This document shows positions 11,901-22,600 of a stretch of 64,000 nt of DNA, piece after piece (positions within the stretch are counted from its first letter, which is position 1; the number at the start of each line of letters is the position of its first letter). The notes below the pieces were generated by a model that was not told the origin of the DNA, ran no database searches, and worked only from the letters and a program-made list of their open reading frames with translations. Made by a program: the position numbers and the translations under genes. Source of the stretch: Montifringilla adamsi. Lineage: Eukaryota > Chordata > Aves > Passeriformes > Passeridae. The stretch spans positions 1 through 64,000 of the forward strand of contig JAGGNK010007537.1 of assembly GCA_017590115.1 (NCBI GenBank), written 5' to 3'.

Positions 11901-13719
11901 CTCCACGCTGGACCGAATGCGGAGCCAGGCACCGCGGGAGTTTCTTCCAGTCCAGATCTCTCTGTATACAGGTTTCCCACCAGAGAAGGACTGGACTTCG
12001 CTCGAACATTTGACATGGGTGAAGGATGGCTGGAAACCTTCAGGGCAGCTCAGCATCACTTCTTCATTCTTCTTATAATTCATCTGCTCTGGTGCCAGCT
12101 GGAGTCTGGAGTCCCACTGGGGCCTTTTGCACATTTCTGTCAGAGATGAAAGTGGGTGTTAGATGGGCTGGAGATGATGAGATGATGAAGTGAGTATGGG
12201 TGAGTGGTGGGAGAGAAATCCCCAGCAACCCGTCGAGGCAATGAAGGGAGAGGGAAGGTGACACATCCATCTGCTGGAATGTGACCTGAGGGCAAGCCTT
12301 GTTGGGAAGGGGCTTTCCAGATGCATGGAAATTGTGAAGGATCACTCATCCATGAACCTGCCCCATTCACAGTGTGTCCATGGGCACCATATTCCCTCCT
12401 CCAAAGCCCAGAGCAGGGACATTCCCAGGACAATCACCCCTGCACCAGGGCACTCCCTCCAGCCTGTCATCCAGGCCTGTCACCCAGCCCGGCTGAGGTG
12501 GCACTTGCTGGGCCATGGCAGCACCACTCCTGCTGGCATGCAGGGCCCTTCAGCCATGGCTCATCCCTCCCACAGGGATCAGCCATGCCCCTGTTACCCT
12601 CGGGGGCTCCCTGTTCTCCCTCACTCGGTGCCTGGGCTGCTCTCCTCCTGCCCCACACCACTGGGCAGGGGGACAGGGGCTGAGCAGTGCCTTCTGCATT
12701 CCCATCTCCCGCTTTACCAATGCCCCTGCCCCTTTCTCCTGACACAACCCTTCCCTCTTCTCATCACCTCCCCCCCAGATTCACCACCGTCCAGCTCAGT
12801 AGGCAGTAGCTGAGCAGCTGGTCCCAGCACTTTGTCCAGTGCTGCAGGGGAGGCTTTGTGGCAGTGATTCCTACAGAGAAGGATGCTGTCTTGTGGAAGG
12901 AGCCCTTGTCTGTTCAAGCCTCTGCAAGAAGGTTTGTGAGGCCTGGAGGGGTTTAAAAGACAATCTGCCTTCTCCCAAAGGGGCACACAAGGGATCTGCC
13001 AAGGTGCAGACCAACTCTGCCACAGAGGGAAGTGCTGTGACAAGCCCTTGTGCAGAGGCTTTGCTCTCAAACAGCCCTGACGGCAGAAGACCGGAGATGC
13101 CCAGCTGAGCACCACAAGCAGCAGCTTTGTCCCCTGGCACATGGCCATGACCCATCCCATACTCATGCACCCAGCCACTGATCCTGCCCCAATCCATGTG
13201 TCTGGCATAGCAGCAGCAAGCTCCCTCTTGCACTGCCCTCAGCAGGCACAGTGTCCCTCAGGCACACCTGGGGGTAGTATGAAAGTGACACCTCTCTGAA
13301 GACCCTTCCCCTGATTCACAGTGTGTGAACTCATGCCCAATTCATACCCACTCTCTCCAGGGAATGATTGGCAAACTGCTTTTCTGGAGAGCATCACTGC
13401 ACATCCAGCCCTGTGCTGTCTGTCCCACAGAACCCCAGTGTACACTGCATTGTAGCTCCTGTCCCTGGGGCAGACAAAGGCTGCCCCAGTGGACACGGGC
13501 CTCAGGGGTCTGTCTGGGTTCCAGCCCAGGGCTGCAGGCAGTGAAGATGAATATCCACCACAGAGGAGGAAAGGCAGCAGAAGCTTCCAAGAGGAAGAAG
13601 CACTTCTTACCTGTTCCCTGGGGCACTATCTGGATGCTGAAAAAGTCATCCTGGCCATGTGCTGACAGTAGAGATGCAAGGGCCAGGAGAAACCTCAGAG
13701 GCAGTGACTGCAGGGCCAT
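8915..13719 (-). pseudogene. Truncated sushi-FN3 receptor paralogue (probable pseudogene or soluble form)
   Basis: Recognisable exons on the minus strand: signal peptide 13719-13611, one sushi 12136-11894, first FN3 11206-10916, first half of second FN3 10542-10445, membrane helix 9135-9036, and a short tail exon from 8957. Each matches an exon of the intact gene at 16693-25175, and its sushi is closest to that gene's third sushi. I cannot find the exon for the second half of FN3-2. Without it the FN3 exon (phase 0) joins the helix exon (phase 1) out of frame and stops after about ten codons; reading on into the intron also ends before the helix. If the helix exon is read in its own frame, the tail stops at a TAA (8917-8915) where the intact gene has its first tail tyrosine. 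The open 247-codon upstream part could still make a secreted sushi-FN3 protein. Splice sites and most of the reading frame remain intact, so the decay looks recent. Confidence 0.7.
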
Positions 13720-14579
13720 CCTAGCGTGAAGTCTCCAGGCAGGACTGAAATCTCAGTCCCACTTGCTGCCTCTGAGCCCAAGCATCCGTATCTGACTGCA
13801 GGGCTTGCAACCACAGGAAGGAAACAGACACATCTCCTCATAAGATGTCAGAGCTTCCTCTTCGGGCAGGGAACCTCCCATCCCTGTCAACACTTCTGCC
13901 TTTTGATATCTTTTTGCCCCTGGAGCATCCAGGCTCTGGGACTCAACAGAGAAGGAACCTTGTCACAAGATCCCAGAGTTTCCTCCCAAAACCCTCCTAG
14001 TTATTAGGGCATGCAAGAGTGTTACTCCTGTTACTGAGGTAATAGCCAAGTGCTTCCTGACACTGCGTGGGTTTTAGAGTGGTGATGAGTCACTTCCCCT
14101 CAATGATCACAGGAGATGGAGGACCTTTGGGAAACTACATAAAGACTGGTCAGAAGCACAGATAGGAATGGGGACATGAACTACAAGGAGTACTTCAGTG
14201 CCTGAAACAGTCTGTGGCCCTTCTGAAAGAAACACTCAACCCACACCCTCTCTCATCCTTCCCCGCTTCTCTATCCTCAGCTGCCTCCTCCTCCTGCTCC
14301 CTCTCAGCCTGGCAGCACTCTCCTCTGTCCCCAAGTGTGCAGGACATGCTGCCCTACAGTGCCAGCTGTGTGCTTGAGAAAACACTCACAGTACTAAACC
14401 ATGCCTCTTGCTCATCAGCAGCCATCGCTTTTCTCTTCCTCCAGAGCCTCCCATCCACTTTGGATGTCTCGGATTTCAGAAGGCTGGGTGATCAGACATG
14501 GGGGGCTGCAGAGGCCCAGAGACCATACTTGTCCCTCAGCTTTGCTTGTGGCACATGCACAGGACACACTCCTGCCCAG
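13720..14579. other. Upstream flank of the truncated sushi-FN3 gene
   Basis: There is no gene here. The first 150 bp or so before the ATG resemble the matching flank of the intact paralogue (25176-25330), including shared stretches such as GAAGTC(T/C)CCAGG and AGCTTCCTCTT. This suggests that promoter-proximal sequence was duplicated together with the gene. Confidence 0.4.
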
Positions 14580-14765
14580 GGTAAAGGGTGCCCTGCTCAT
14601 GGCTCCCCTCAACAAGGTGCAGTTAGCTCAGGGAACAGCACCTCACAAAAGCAATGAGGTGACTAGGCAGGAGCTGGGGGCAGCAGGTAGCACTGTCCAA
14701 ACCACAAGCCTTTACTGACTGTCCGGACAGAGCAGGTGGAGTCATGAGGCTGAAAGCCCAGGGTA
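14580..14765 (-). pseudogene. 3'-end remnant of another sushi-FN3 family copy
   Basis: This block aligns by eye with 7660-7860, the 3' end of the truncated gene. Shared runs include GGCTCCCCTCAACAAGG, and AAGCCTTTA followed by a TGTCC(A/G)GACAGA match. The polyadenylation hexamer is degraded here (plus-strand TTTACT instead of TTTATT). No coding exon of the family sits next to it. It reads as the stump of a third tandem copy or a partial duplication of a 3' end. Confidence 0.5.
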
Positions 14766-15039
14766 TGCCTAGGGACGGGGGGATGGAGGGGAAGCAGGGT
14801 AGCCAAGGAGGTGGCAACTCTTCTTTGCTATCCCAAGCCTGCTCATTCCCCTTTCTCAACCAGCAGCACCCACACAGCATTGAATTTCTCTTCTCCTGTC
14901 TGCCCAATACCCACAAGGAGCTGCTCCATCAGGCAGACACGTCACACCAGCAACAGTTCATAAGAAGGAGATATTTTGGTCCCAGGTGCCAGTTACAGGT
15001 ACTGAGCTGATGGGCAGACAGCTCGTATGAAGAACTGTC

Positions 15040-15200
15040 AAAACGTCTTTACCAGCACATGCAAGACATGCCAGGCTGAAAAGAAGCTGGAGAAGGGAGA
15101 GGTCAATTGCTCTATGTTCTGACAATGTACTCCTCCAAAAGGAGAGCCTTCAGGCTGCCTGTCAGCCTCCAGGCTGTACTGGGTATTGGCAGGTTTGACA
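15040..15200. repeat. Local direct duplicate of 15740-15860
   Basis: The two blocks share GAGAGGT(C/T)(A/G)ATTGC, AGGAGAGCCTT and CCAGGCTG(T/C)ACTGGG(T/C)A in the same order. A solo LTR (15273-15665) lies between them. They lie downstream of the intact sushi-FN3 gene and are part of the duplicated 3' landscape of the cluster. Confidence 0.4.
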
Positions 15201-15272
15201 GGGGAGAGAGACAACACTGAAGCAAAAAACCATGACAGCTCTGTGTTCAGGGCTGTAAAAAGCACAATAGGC

Positions 15273-15665
15273 ACCAGCACTAGTGTGATTGTGTTCAAGG
15301 GTCCCAGGACAAAAGAAGAGATGAGAATCTTGACTCCATGTTTCAGAAAGCTGATATATTATTCTATTCTATTCATTATATTATATTATAATGCTATACT
15401 AAAACTATACTAAAAAAATAGAGAGAAAGGATCCATCAGAAGGCTGAAAAGGAATAGAAAGGAATAATAAAATCTTGTGACTGCTCACAGCCTCGACACA
15501 GGTGGCTGTCATTGGTCATCAAGTAAAAACAATTTCACATGCTGGGTAAACAATTTTCCAAATTACATTCCAAAGCAGCAAAATGTGGAGAAGCTGAAGC
15601 TTCCCAGCTTCTCAGGAGAAAAGATCCTGGCAAAAGGATTTTTCATAAAATATGTCTGTGACACA
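15273..15665 (-). mobile_element. Solo LTR, family copy 1
   Basis: This 393-bp element is flanked by ATAGGC at 15267-15272 and 15666-15671, a 6-bp target-site duplication as made by class II (ERVK-like) integrases. It shares with the copy at 29586-29958 the core around CTTGACTC, an AT-rich central block, GACTGCTCACAGCCTCG, GGTGGCTGTCATTGGTCATCAA and the CATAAAAT-type end. Orientation is taken from the copies with an AATAAA on the minus strand. There is no internal retroviral sequence. Confidence 0.75.
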
Positions 15666-16279
15666 ATAGGCTCTGAGTCCAGGGAGCTCAGGAGAGCCCC
15701 TGTGCCCAAGGGCAGGAGAAGGAGATGGAATCATCACAGGCAACACACAGAGCTGGAAAAAAGAGAGGTTGATTGCCCCATTTGCCAGCAGTGCAGCCCT
15801 CACCAAGGAGAGCCTTTGGAATCTCAGGATCCAGGCTGCACTGGGCACTGGCACCCCACAGGATGGGAGACAGTGGCTGTTGGAGGGATGGGACAGCAGC
15901 AGCAGCCAAGAGCCAGCAGATCCCAAAGGCTGCAGGACACAGATGTCCCAAGAGGGCCAGTGCCAGCTGCACCTCACAAAATGGGAGATGAGCACCAACA
16001 CCCACAGGGGAGGACACAGACCAACACAGAGGTCCAGCTATGCAAGTGGAGATGGTGTTACCGATAGGATGGGGAAGAGGGAAAGCAGCCACCCAAGCAT
16101 TGCACTGGGAGCATGCAGCACTCAGGTGTGTTTCCTTGGAGCTGTTAGGGGCTGGAAAAGCCTACTCCAAGCTCCTCCATGAAGATTCATGGGGTCAAGG
16201 CTTTTACATACAAAACAAGGAGGACCCATGACAAGATGAGAGCTTTTGTGGGCCAGGCAGCCCCTGCAAACCCCAACAA

Positions 16280-16285
16280 TTTATT
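16280..16285 (-). terminator. Polyadenylation signal of the intact sushi-FN3 receptor
   Basis: TTTATT on the plus strand gives AATAAA on the minus strand, about 410 bp after the TGA stop at 16695-16693. The context is shared with the 3' ends at 7797 and near 14705. Confidence 0.6.
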
Positions 16286-16692
16286 GGTTTTTTCAAACAC
16301 AGCAGCAAAGTGGCCAGGGCAGCACAGCTAGGCCAAAGCAGAGTCCTCAAGCAGAGGACAGGGTATAGATGGATACAAGAACACAGCCTGGAAAGAGGAG
16401 TTGTGAGCTCCTCCAATCTCAGGGAACATTTGCAGGCACCAAGATGCTGGTGAGATGGCTATGCCAGAGCACTGGAAAACTACCAGGACATATCCTTGCT
16501 GTCACGAGGAGGTCGTCCCATGCCTAAAGCTGCTCCTGTGCTGTGGCAGAGAATTCTGGAGCTTGATGAAGAAGACAATTTTGGGGGGAAGCAATAACTC
16601 ATGGGATAACTCATTGTCATGCTTCTGGTGGTGGAGGACCAAGCCTCGAGAAGGGAAGTGCCTCAGATGTCCACTCCAGCTGCTCTTCTTCC

Positions 16693-19600
16693 TCACTGCT
16701 GAGTCTCATGAACAAGCAAGGAGTGGGGAAATGGCTCTCCAGCCTGGCCACACTTACCTGAGGAGAGCAAGAGAGCCCAGGGCAGAGGCTGCTGCGTGCC
16801 CTCGGCAACGTGAGGAGCTCAGACACACCATCAGAGCTGGCAGTCTCCACTCTGTGCCATGTGGGCTCACAGGCAGGACAACCCATTTCCTACCTGCATC
16901 CTTCTCAAGAAAATTCTCGATCACGCAGTAATTATCCCCATGTACATTCTCATAGGGCTGGAGATCTGGGGGGGACAAGAGGATAGAAACAGCCTGAGGG
17001 ACCTGGGGGCTGTGGGAGAAGGAGCAGAGCAGCCTCAGGCAGGCAGCGCCACCAAGGGCAGCAGATCGTCCTGGGATGCACACCAACAGGACAGCAGGGC
17101 TGGGAAGAGCTGCTGCCTGCTCCAGAGAGAGTGAGGAGGAGCAGTTCCCAGCCCTCACTGGAACCTCAGGGACACCGCAGCCAGGAGCTGCTGGAAGAGG
17201 CTACTGAGCAGGGTCTCAGCTGGGAGTGGATGTGGGACACGTTGGTCTGACAGGTCAGCCAAAGCCAGCAAGGCTGCCTGGAGCTACCTCAGAATGCCAC
17301 TAGGCCCTCCTGAAATACACCTGCTCCCCTCCCAGCTCCAGCCCTACAGTCCCTCTGTGCTGGGAATCCTACCTGTGTACTGATCCTCCTCAGCATTTCT
17401 GGGCAAGGCCTTCTTTTTTCTGGGAAGGCAAAGGGAAGTCCTGAGTCAGGGAGAGGCTGACCTGGGCCAGACCCTGCTGAACCCAGCAGCAGTGACATGG
17501 AGGGCTCTGTACACCCTCCCTCTGCCCTGGCAGGCATCGCCCACCTACACCCCAGGGGACAGCAGTGGCAGCTGCACCAGCAACAAGGGGAGAGGGTCCC
17601 TCAGCACACACAGCCCCATCCCAGCCCTGAAAAAGACACTTAGAGTCCCACCTAGGAGCCCTAGAGCAAATTTGTGTTAGGACCAGCCAGCTGCATCCTC
17701 TGCACCCAGAGAAGGGGGGGAGCATCTGGGGAACCCTCTCTATCCCCACCCACCCCACAACACAGCATGGCCTGAGACAGAACTGAGACTCCAAATCTCA
17801 CGCAACTCACCTGAACAGCATGAACCAGATGATCCCAGCAGACAAGGGGATCAACAGCACCACCACCACCACTACAGTGACTGCTGACCCAGGCCAAGGG
17901 CCCGGAGGCTGCCCTGAAACTAACACACAGAGAACAGTGGGTGCCACAGCCTGGGCTGTGCACCAGCACTGGTGCACCAGCCTTGCTGCTGAGTGTCTGC
18001 ACATGTAGAAATACGTGTCCAGACCCTGCTGCCCTGGCTGCTGCAGGGATAGGCAGCAAGCCTTCCCCTGCCTGCATTTCTGCTTGGGCAGGGCAGAGAG
18101 ACGCTCTGGAGCACAGGGCCTTGTCCCATGGCCCCAGCTGGAGGGTCTGGCAGCCTGCTCAGCCATCCTGCACACTACAGGAGAACACACACCCAGGCTC
18201 AGCAGTCCTAGTGCTCTCTGACCTTGAGCCACCTGTGCATTCAAATGCAGGGATGGGTGTCACCTTCTTCAGTGGAAGAGTAGAGGGGGCAGTCTGGTAT
18301 CAAAGGCACACACAGTAGCTGAAGCAGACCTGCCAATGAAAGCCCTCAAGGAAGGACTCCCCCAGCTTCATGCTCACTGCTGAGCCAGGTGCCCACACTC
18401 CCTGCCCCTGTCTGAGCTGGGACACGGTGGGTGCACACACAGGTCTGGAGGCTGCTCCAGACTCAGCACCCACCCCCTGAGAGGCCACCCCAACCAGACA
18501 AAGGGCAGAACAACCATTACCCCGGACGTAGGCTTCAAATTCCAGTTGTGATGCAGCCGAAGCCCCAGCTGCCGTCAGGCCCTGCACTGTCACCAGGTAT
18601 TTGCTGCCAGCTGTCTGATGAGGTGGTGCATATGCAGAGACAGACCGGTTCACCAACACCTGCCTGAATTCAAGGAAGCTGCCGTCTTGTACTCTCAAGG
18701 TGGTGATGTTCAGCTGGAGGAAGGACAGGAAGCTGCTAGACAATAGCACCAACATCCTGCTTCTGCACTGGGCAGCTCTGTGGAGAGGGGCTGGGCACTA
18801 GAGGGGACCTGCCCCTACCAGAACAAAACCAACAGGGCACAGCCTGTGGGCCCTGGCCAAGGAGGGTTCCTCCCTCTCCTCAGGCTGTCTGCACAGAGCT
18901 CCAGACAAGGTGAGGGGGACTACAGGCACTCCATGGAATCCTGGTACCTGGTATCCAGTGATCTCCCCTTTGCAGGAGGGCAGCGCCTCCCACCTGAGGG
19001 TCCCCGTTTTGGAATCCATCCTCAGATTCTCTGGCTTGTCTGGCACTGGAAGCACAGGGGAACAGGATCATGCCTGGATAGCGATTATTTGTCCCCCACA
19101 AAGGCTGCTTGTGCCTCTGCAGCCAAAATGGTGTGGTGAGGAGGGGGAAGGCCCTGCTGTAGGGCCCTGCACAGCCCCTTCCCCAGATCCCCACAGGCTG
19201 CAAGCAGCTCTGACCCCAGGACCATCACAGCAGGGAGCAGATGCTCTGGCTGAGCTTCAGGGTGAAGGGCATCCTGACATTTCCTGTAAACATACCCATT
19301 TCCTTTGTCATGATGAGGTCTGTGTACAGGATTGTGTTAGGCAGCAGGGAGATGATGACACTGTAGACTGTGAAGGGCTGCAGAGGGGAGCAGGTGAATG
19401 TTCCCTTGTGGCCTTGTAGTATCTCCTCTACCTTCACGTCCTCAGCCTCACAGTCTGAGGAGGAATGGAACTCCATCCGGCACCTGGCCCGAATACGGTG
19501 GCACATAGGAGGGAACCTGCAGATCCAGTTCAGTTTGATGCTGGTGCTGGAAACTTTCTGGGTGCCATTGAAAACCTGGCGGACATCTGTGAAGGGAACA

Positions 19601-22600
19601 TTCGAAGAGGATCATTCCCTCCCTCCCCTCCAAGCTCTGACACCAGGCTCCATCAACCCCACCATCCCCTCACTTGCCTGTCCCCAGCACAGAGTAGACA
19701 AGGGCATTCTGCCTTCTCCCAGACTACACGGGCCAGAGTTGTCAACAGCACAGACATAAACCTGGGATGCTTCCAGAATTTTCTGTGGAATTCTCTTCTG
19801 TGCCCTGACCACCCTGAGCACGGGGCACTGATGCTGTGCCACACATGCAGAATTGCTCTCCATGCCTGGGTAGGACAGACTGAGAGCACTGGGACAGTGT
19901 CTGGCTTGCTCACTTACCCACACAGGTCAAGGTCTCTTCCATAAGGTGCCAGATGTCTGTGCCACTCCTCACTTTCCAGCCACTACGAGGAATCATGGAA
20001 CCTTCCTGTGGCTTCAACGCTACACATTTGATCTCCATGAGTGGAGGCCAGTACCCCTCAGGACACCGTATCTTCACCACTTCATTTGGGTTGAAGGTCT
20101 CTTGTTCTTGGTTAAAGATGAACCTGGAGTCCCACTGGGGCTTCTGGCATTTCTCTGCACCAACAAGATGGGAAAGTGTTAGCTGGGCAGTGTGGCTCTG
20201 CAGGGCATGGAGCAGGGCATCCCCTTCCCTGGCCCCTCAGAGCAAGAGGTGAGCTCCAGGACACTGCACAGAGCAGCCCTTCCACACCAATTCTTGGCAA
20301 GAGGATGAGGACAAGAAGGATTCCAAACTTGCTCCCCCAGGTTTCCTGGAAAGGCCTAGGAGGAGCTGGAGTCAGGGACTGAGGGGTTTGTACTGTGCAC
20401 AAAGCCTGCCCAGAGACTCTGTCGCCCTGTTTGTCACTCAGGCAGGATGGCACACCCTGATTCCTCCTGAGAAGGCAAAAAGTCTGAGCCCCAAAGCTGG
20501 CTCTGCAGTGACAGCATGCAGCAGGGCCAGGGAGGGGGAACCAGCACACGAGGAGGGCGACATGCCTTTACCCTTGTTCCCTGTGCCACAAACATCTGTC
20601 AGACCTGTAGCCCTGACTTTTCAGCACATGCACTTACCAGAAGCCCTTAGGGAGACCTGTGTGTGCCACACACCACCCAGCCCCCTGTGAGCACAGCCTG
20701 AAGCCCTGCATGGTCCCTGACCTCCTGTGCCATGGGCAGTGCTGGTTACTGCCAAAATGGCTACTTTGGTATCAAGGGAGGGACCTCTGTACCAAAACTG
20801 CCTGCTGCCAGGGCCCCCAGGGACTAAAGCTGGCATCAGCCAGCTCCCCACCAGGGCACCCCTGGAGCCCCAGGGCAGGCACAGAGCAGACTCGGGAGCT
20901 GCCTTGACACTGTCTTCAGCAGCACCTGCTATTTCCCCAGGCAGCACAGAGCCAGCAGCTTCCTGTGCCCCCACAGGCTGCCTTCCCTGCTCAGGGAGGG
21001 CAGAACAGGGCAGTCAGGAATGCTCCTGAGGCCTCCTTACCAAGGCACTATACCCTGAACTTGGGCTGAATGTTGGTCACATTGCCTGTGCTGTCCTTTC
21101 CAGTCCAAGCTTCTCTGTGTATAGGTTTTCCATTGATAACAGACAGAACTTTTCCTGTACATTTGACATGGGTAAAGGGTGCCTGGAAACCCTTGGGGCA
21201 GCTCAGAATGACTTCTTCATTTTTCCTGTAACTCTCCCAGTCTGGTGCCAGCTGGAGTCTGGAATCCCAGTAGGGCTTTTGGCATGTTTCTGGCAGAGGT
21301 GAAAGTGCATGTCAGTTGGACTGGGAGGTTTCAAGGAGGAGCCGGGTGTGTGGTGGGTACTCAGCAACCCCCAGCAGTCCCTCTAGCCAATGAAAGGAGA
21401 GGGAAGGTGACAAGTTCATCTGCTCTGATGGGACACCTTGGCAAGGCTGGTTGGGATGGGACTTTCCTTGTGGGTGGGTGTCAGCTGGGGCCTGTCCAGG
21501 CAGGTGGTGCACAAGGATGTGCCAGAATTCAGTTGGGGAATGGTCTCAGGTACCAAATGCCTGAGATCCAAGCCACCCCGACATGGCTTCAGGATTGCAT
21601 CCCTGGCCACAGTGATGATGGAAGCTCAGAGTTGGATGAACGGGGCAGAGATTAACCAAGAGTTCGTTAGGAAGCACTTCCTGACACCCTGCTTACCAAT
21701 GCACACTATGTTCTCCTGAACCGGAATCCACACACCACTGCTGTTTCTTCCCAGCCACACATTTTCCTTTAGGGACATGGAATAATTCAATGGCTGAACC
21801 CTGTTTGCACATTTGACGTGGGTGAAGGACGGCTGGAAACCACTGTTGCAGCTCAGAGTCACTTCTTCATTCTCTGTGTAACTGTCACGGGCTGGTGCCA
21901 GCTGGAGTCTGGGGTCCCACCAAGCAGGCCTTTGGCATGTTTCTGTCAGAGGTAAAATTGTGTGAGGAGTACTTTTGGGAGGTTATCAGAGGAGGCTTGG
22001 GACAGCTCTCTCATGACTCTGACTATTCACCCCAACACACACGAGTCTCATGTGCCCAGGCACTCTCCAAGCACACAGGGCTCCTCATCACCCCACCTCC
22101 AGGACTCACAAGCCTCCCCTGGATTCTGCCCCCTCCATGGGGTATTTGAGTCCCCATTTTCTTGTCTCCCTCATGCACAGGTGACCCAGGCTGCAGTAAC
22201 AGCCTCCCACACTAGAAACAACGCAAACCCTAGAGAAGCTTTCCAGGCAAAAAGCAGAACACCTGCAGCTATTCCTACTTCATGCTGAGGCAGGAGATGC
22301 TGGCTGGGAAGGATTCCTCTCCCCAGGAGCAGAGATCCCAGCAGGTGCCTGCAGCAAGGTGCTGAGATGAAAAGAGCCTTGTCAGTGCCAGGACACGGGG
22401 GAAAGCCAAGGCATCCGGGTCTGCCATTCCTGCACTGTCATGTGCATGACCAGGTCACAGAGGGTCTGCCACCAGCTCAGGACCCTGGGTCAGGGTGGTG
22501 CAGGGCTGTGCTTACCCTTGCAGGTGGGAGTCTCATTCCACAGGATCTGGGCCCCTCTGGAAATGCATTGAATCTGTGGCACAGATGGCGCAAACTTCCC

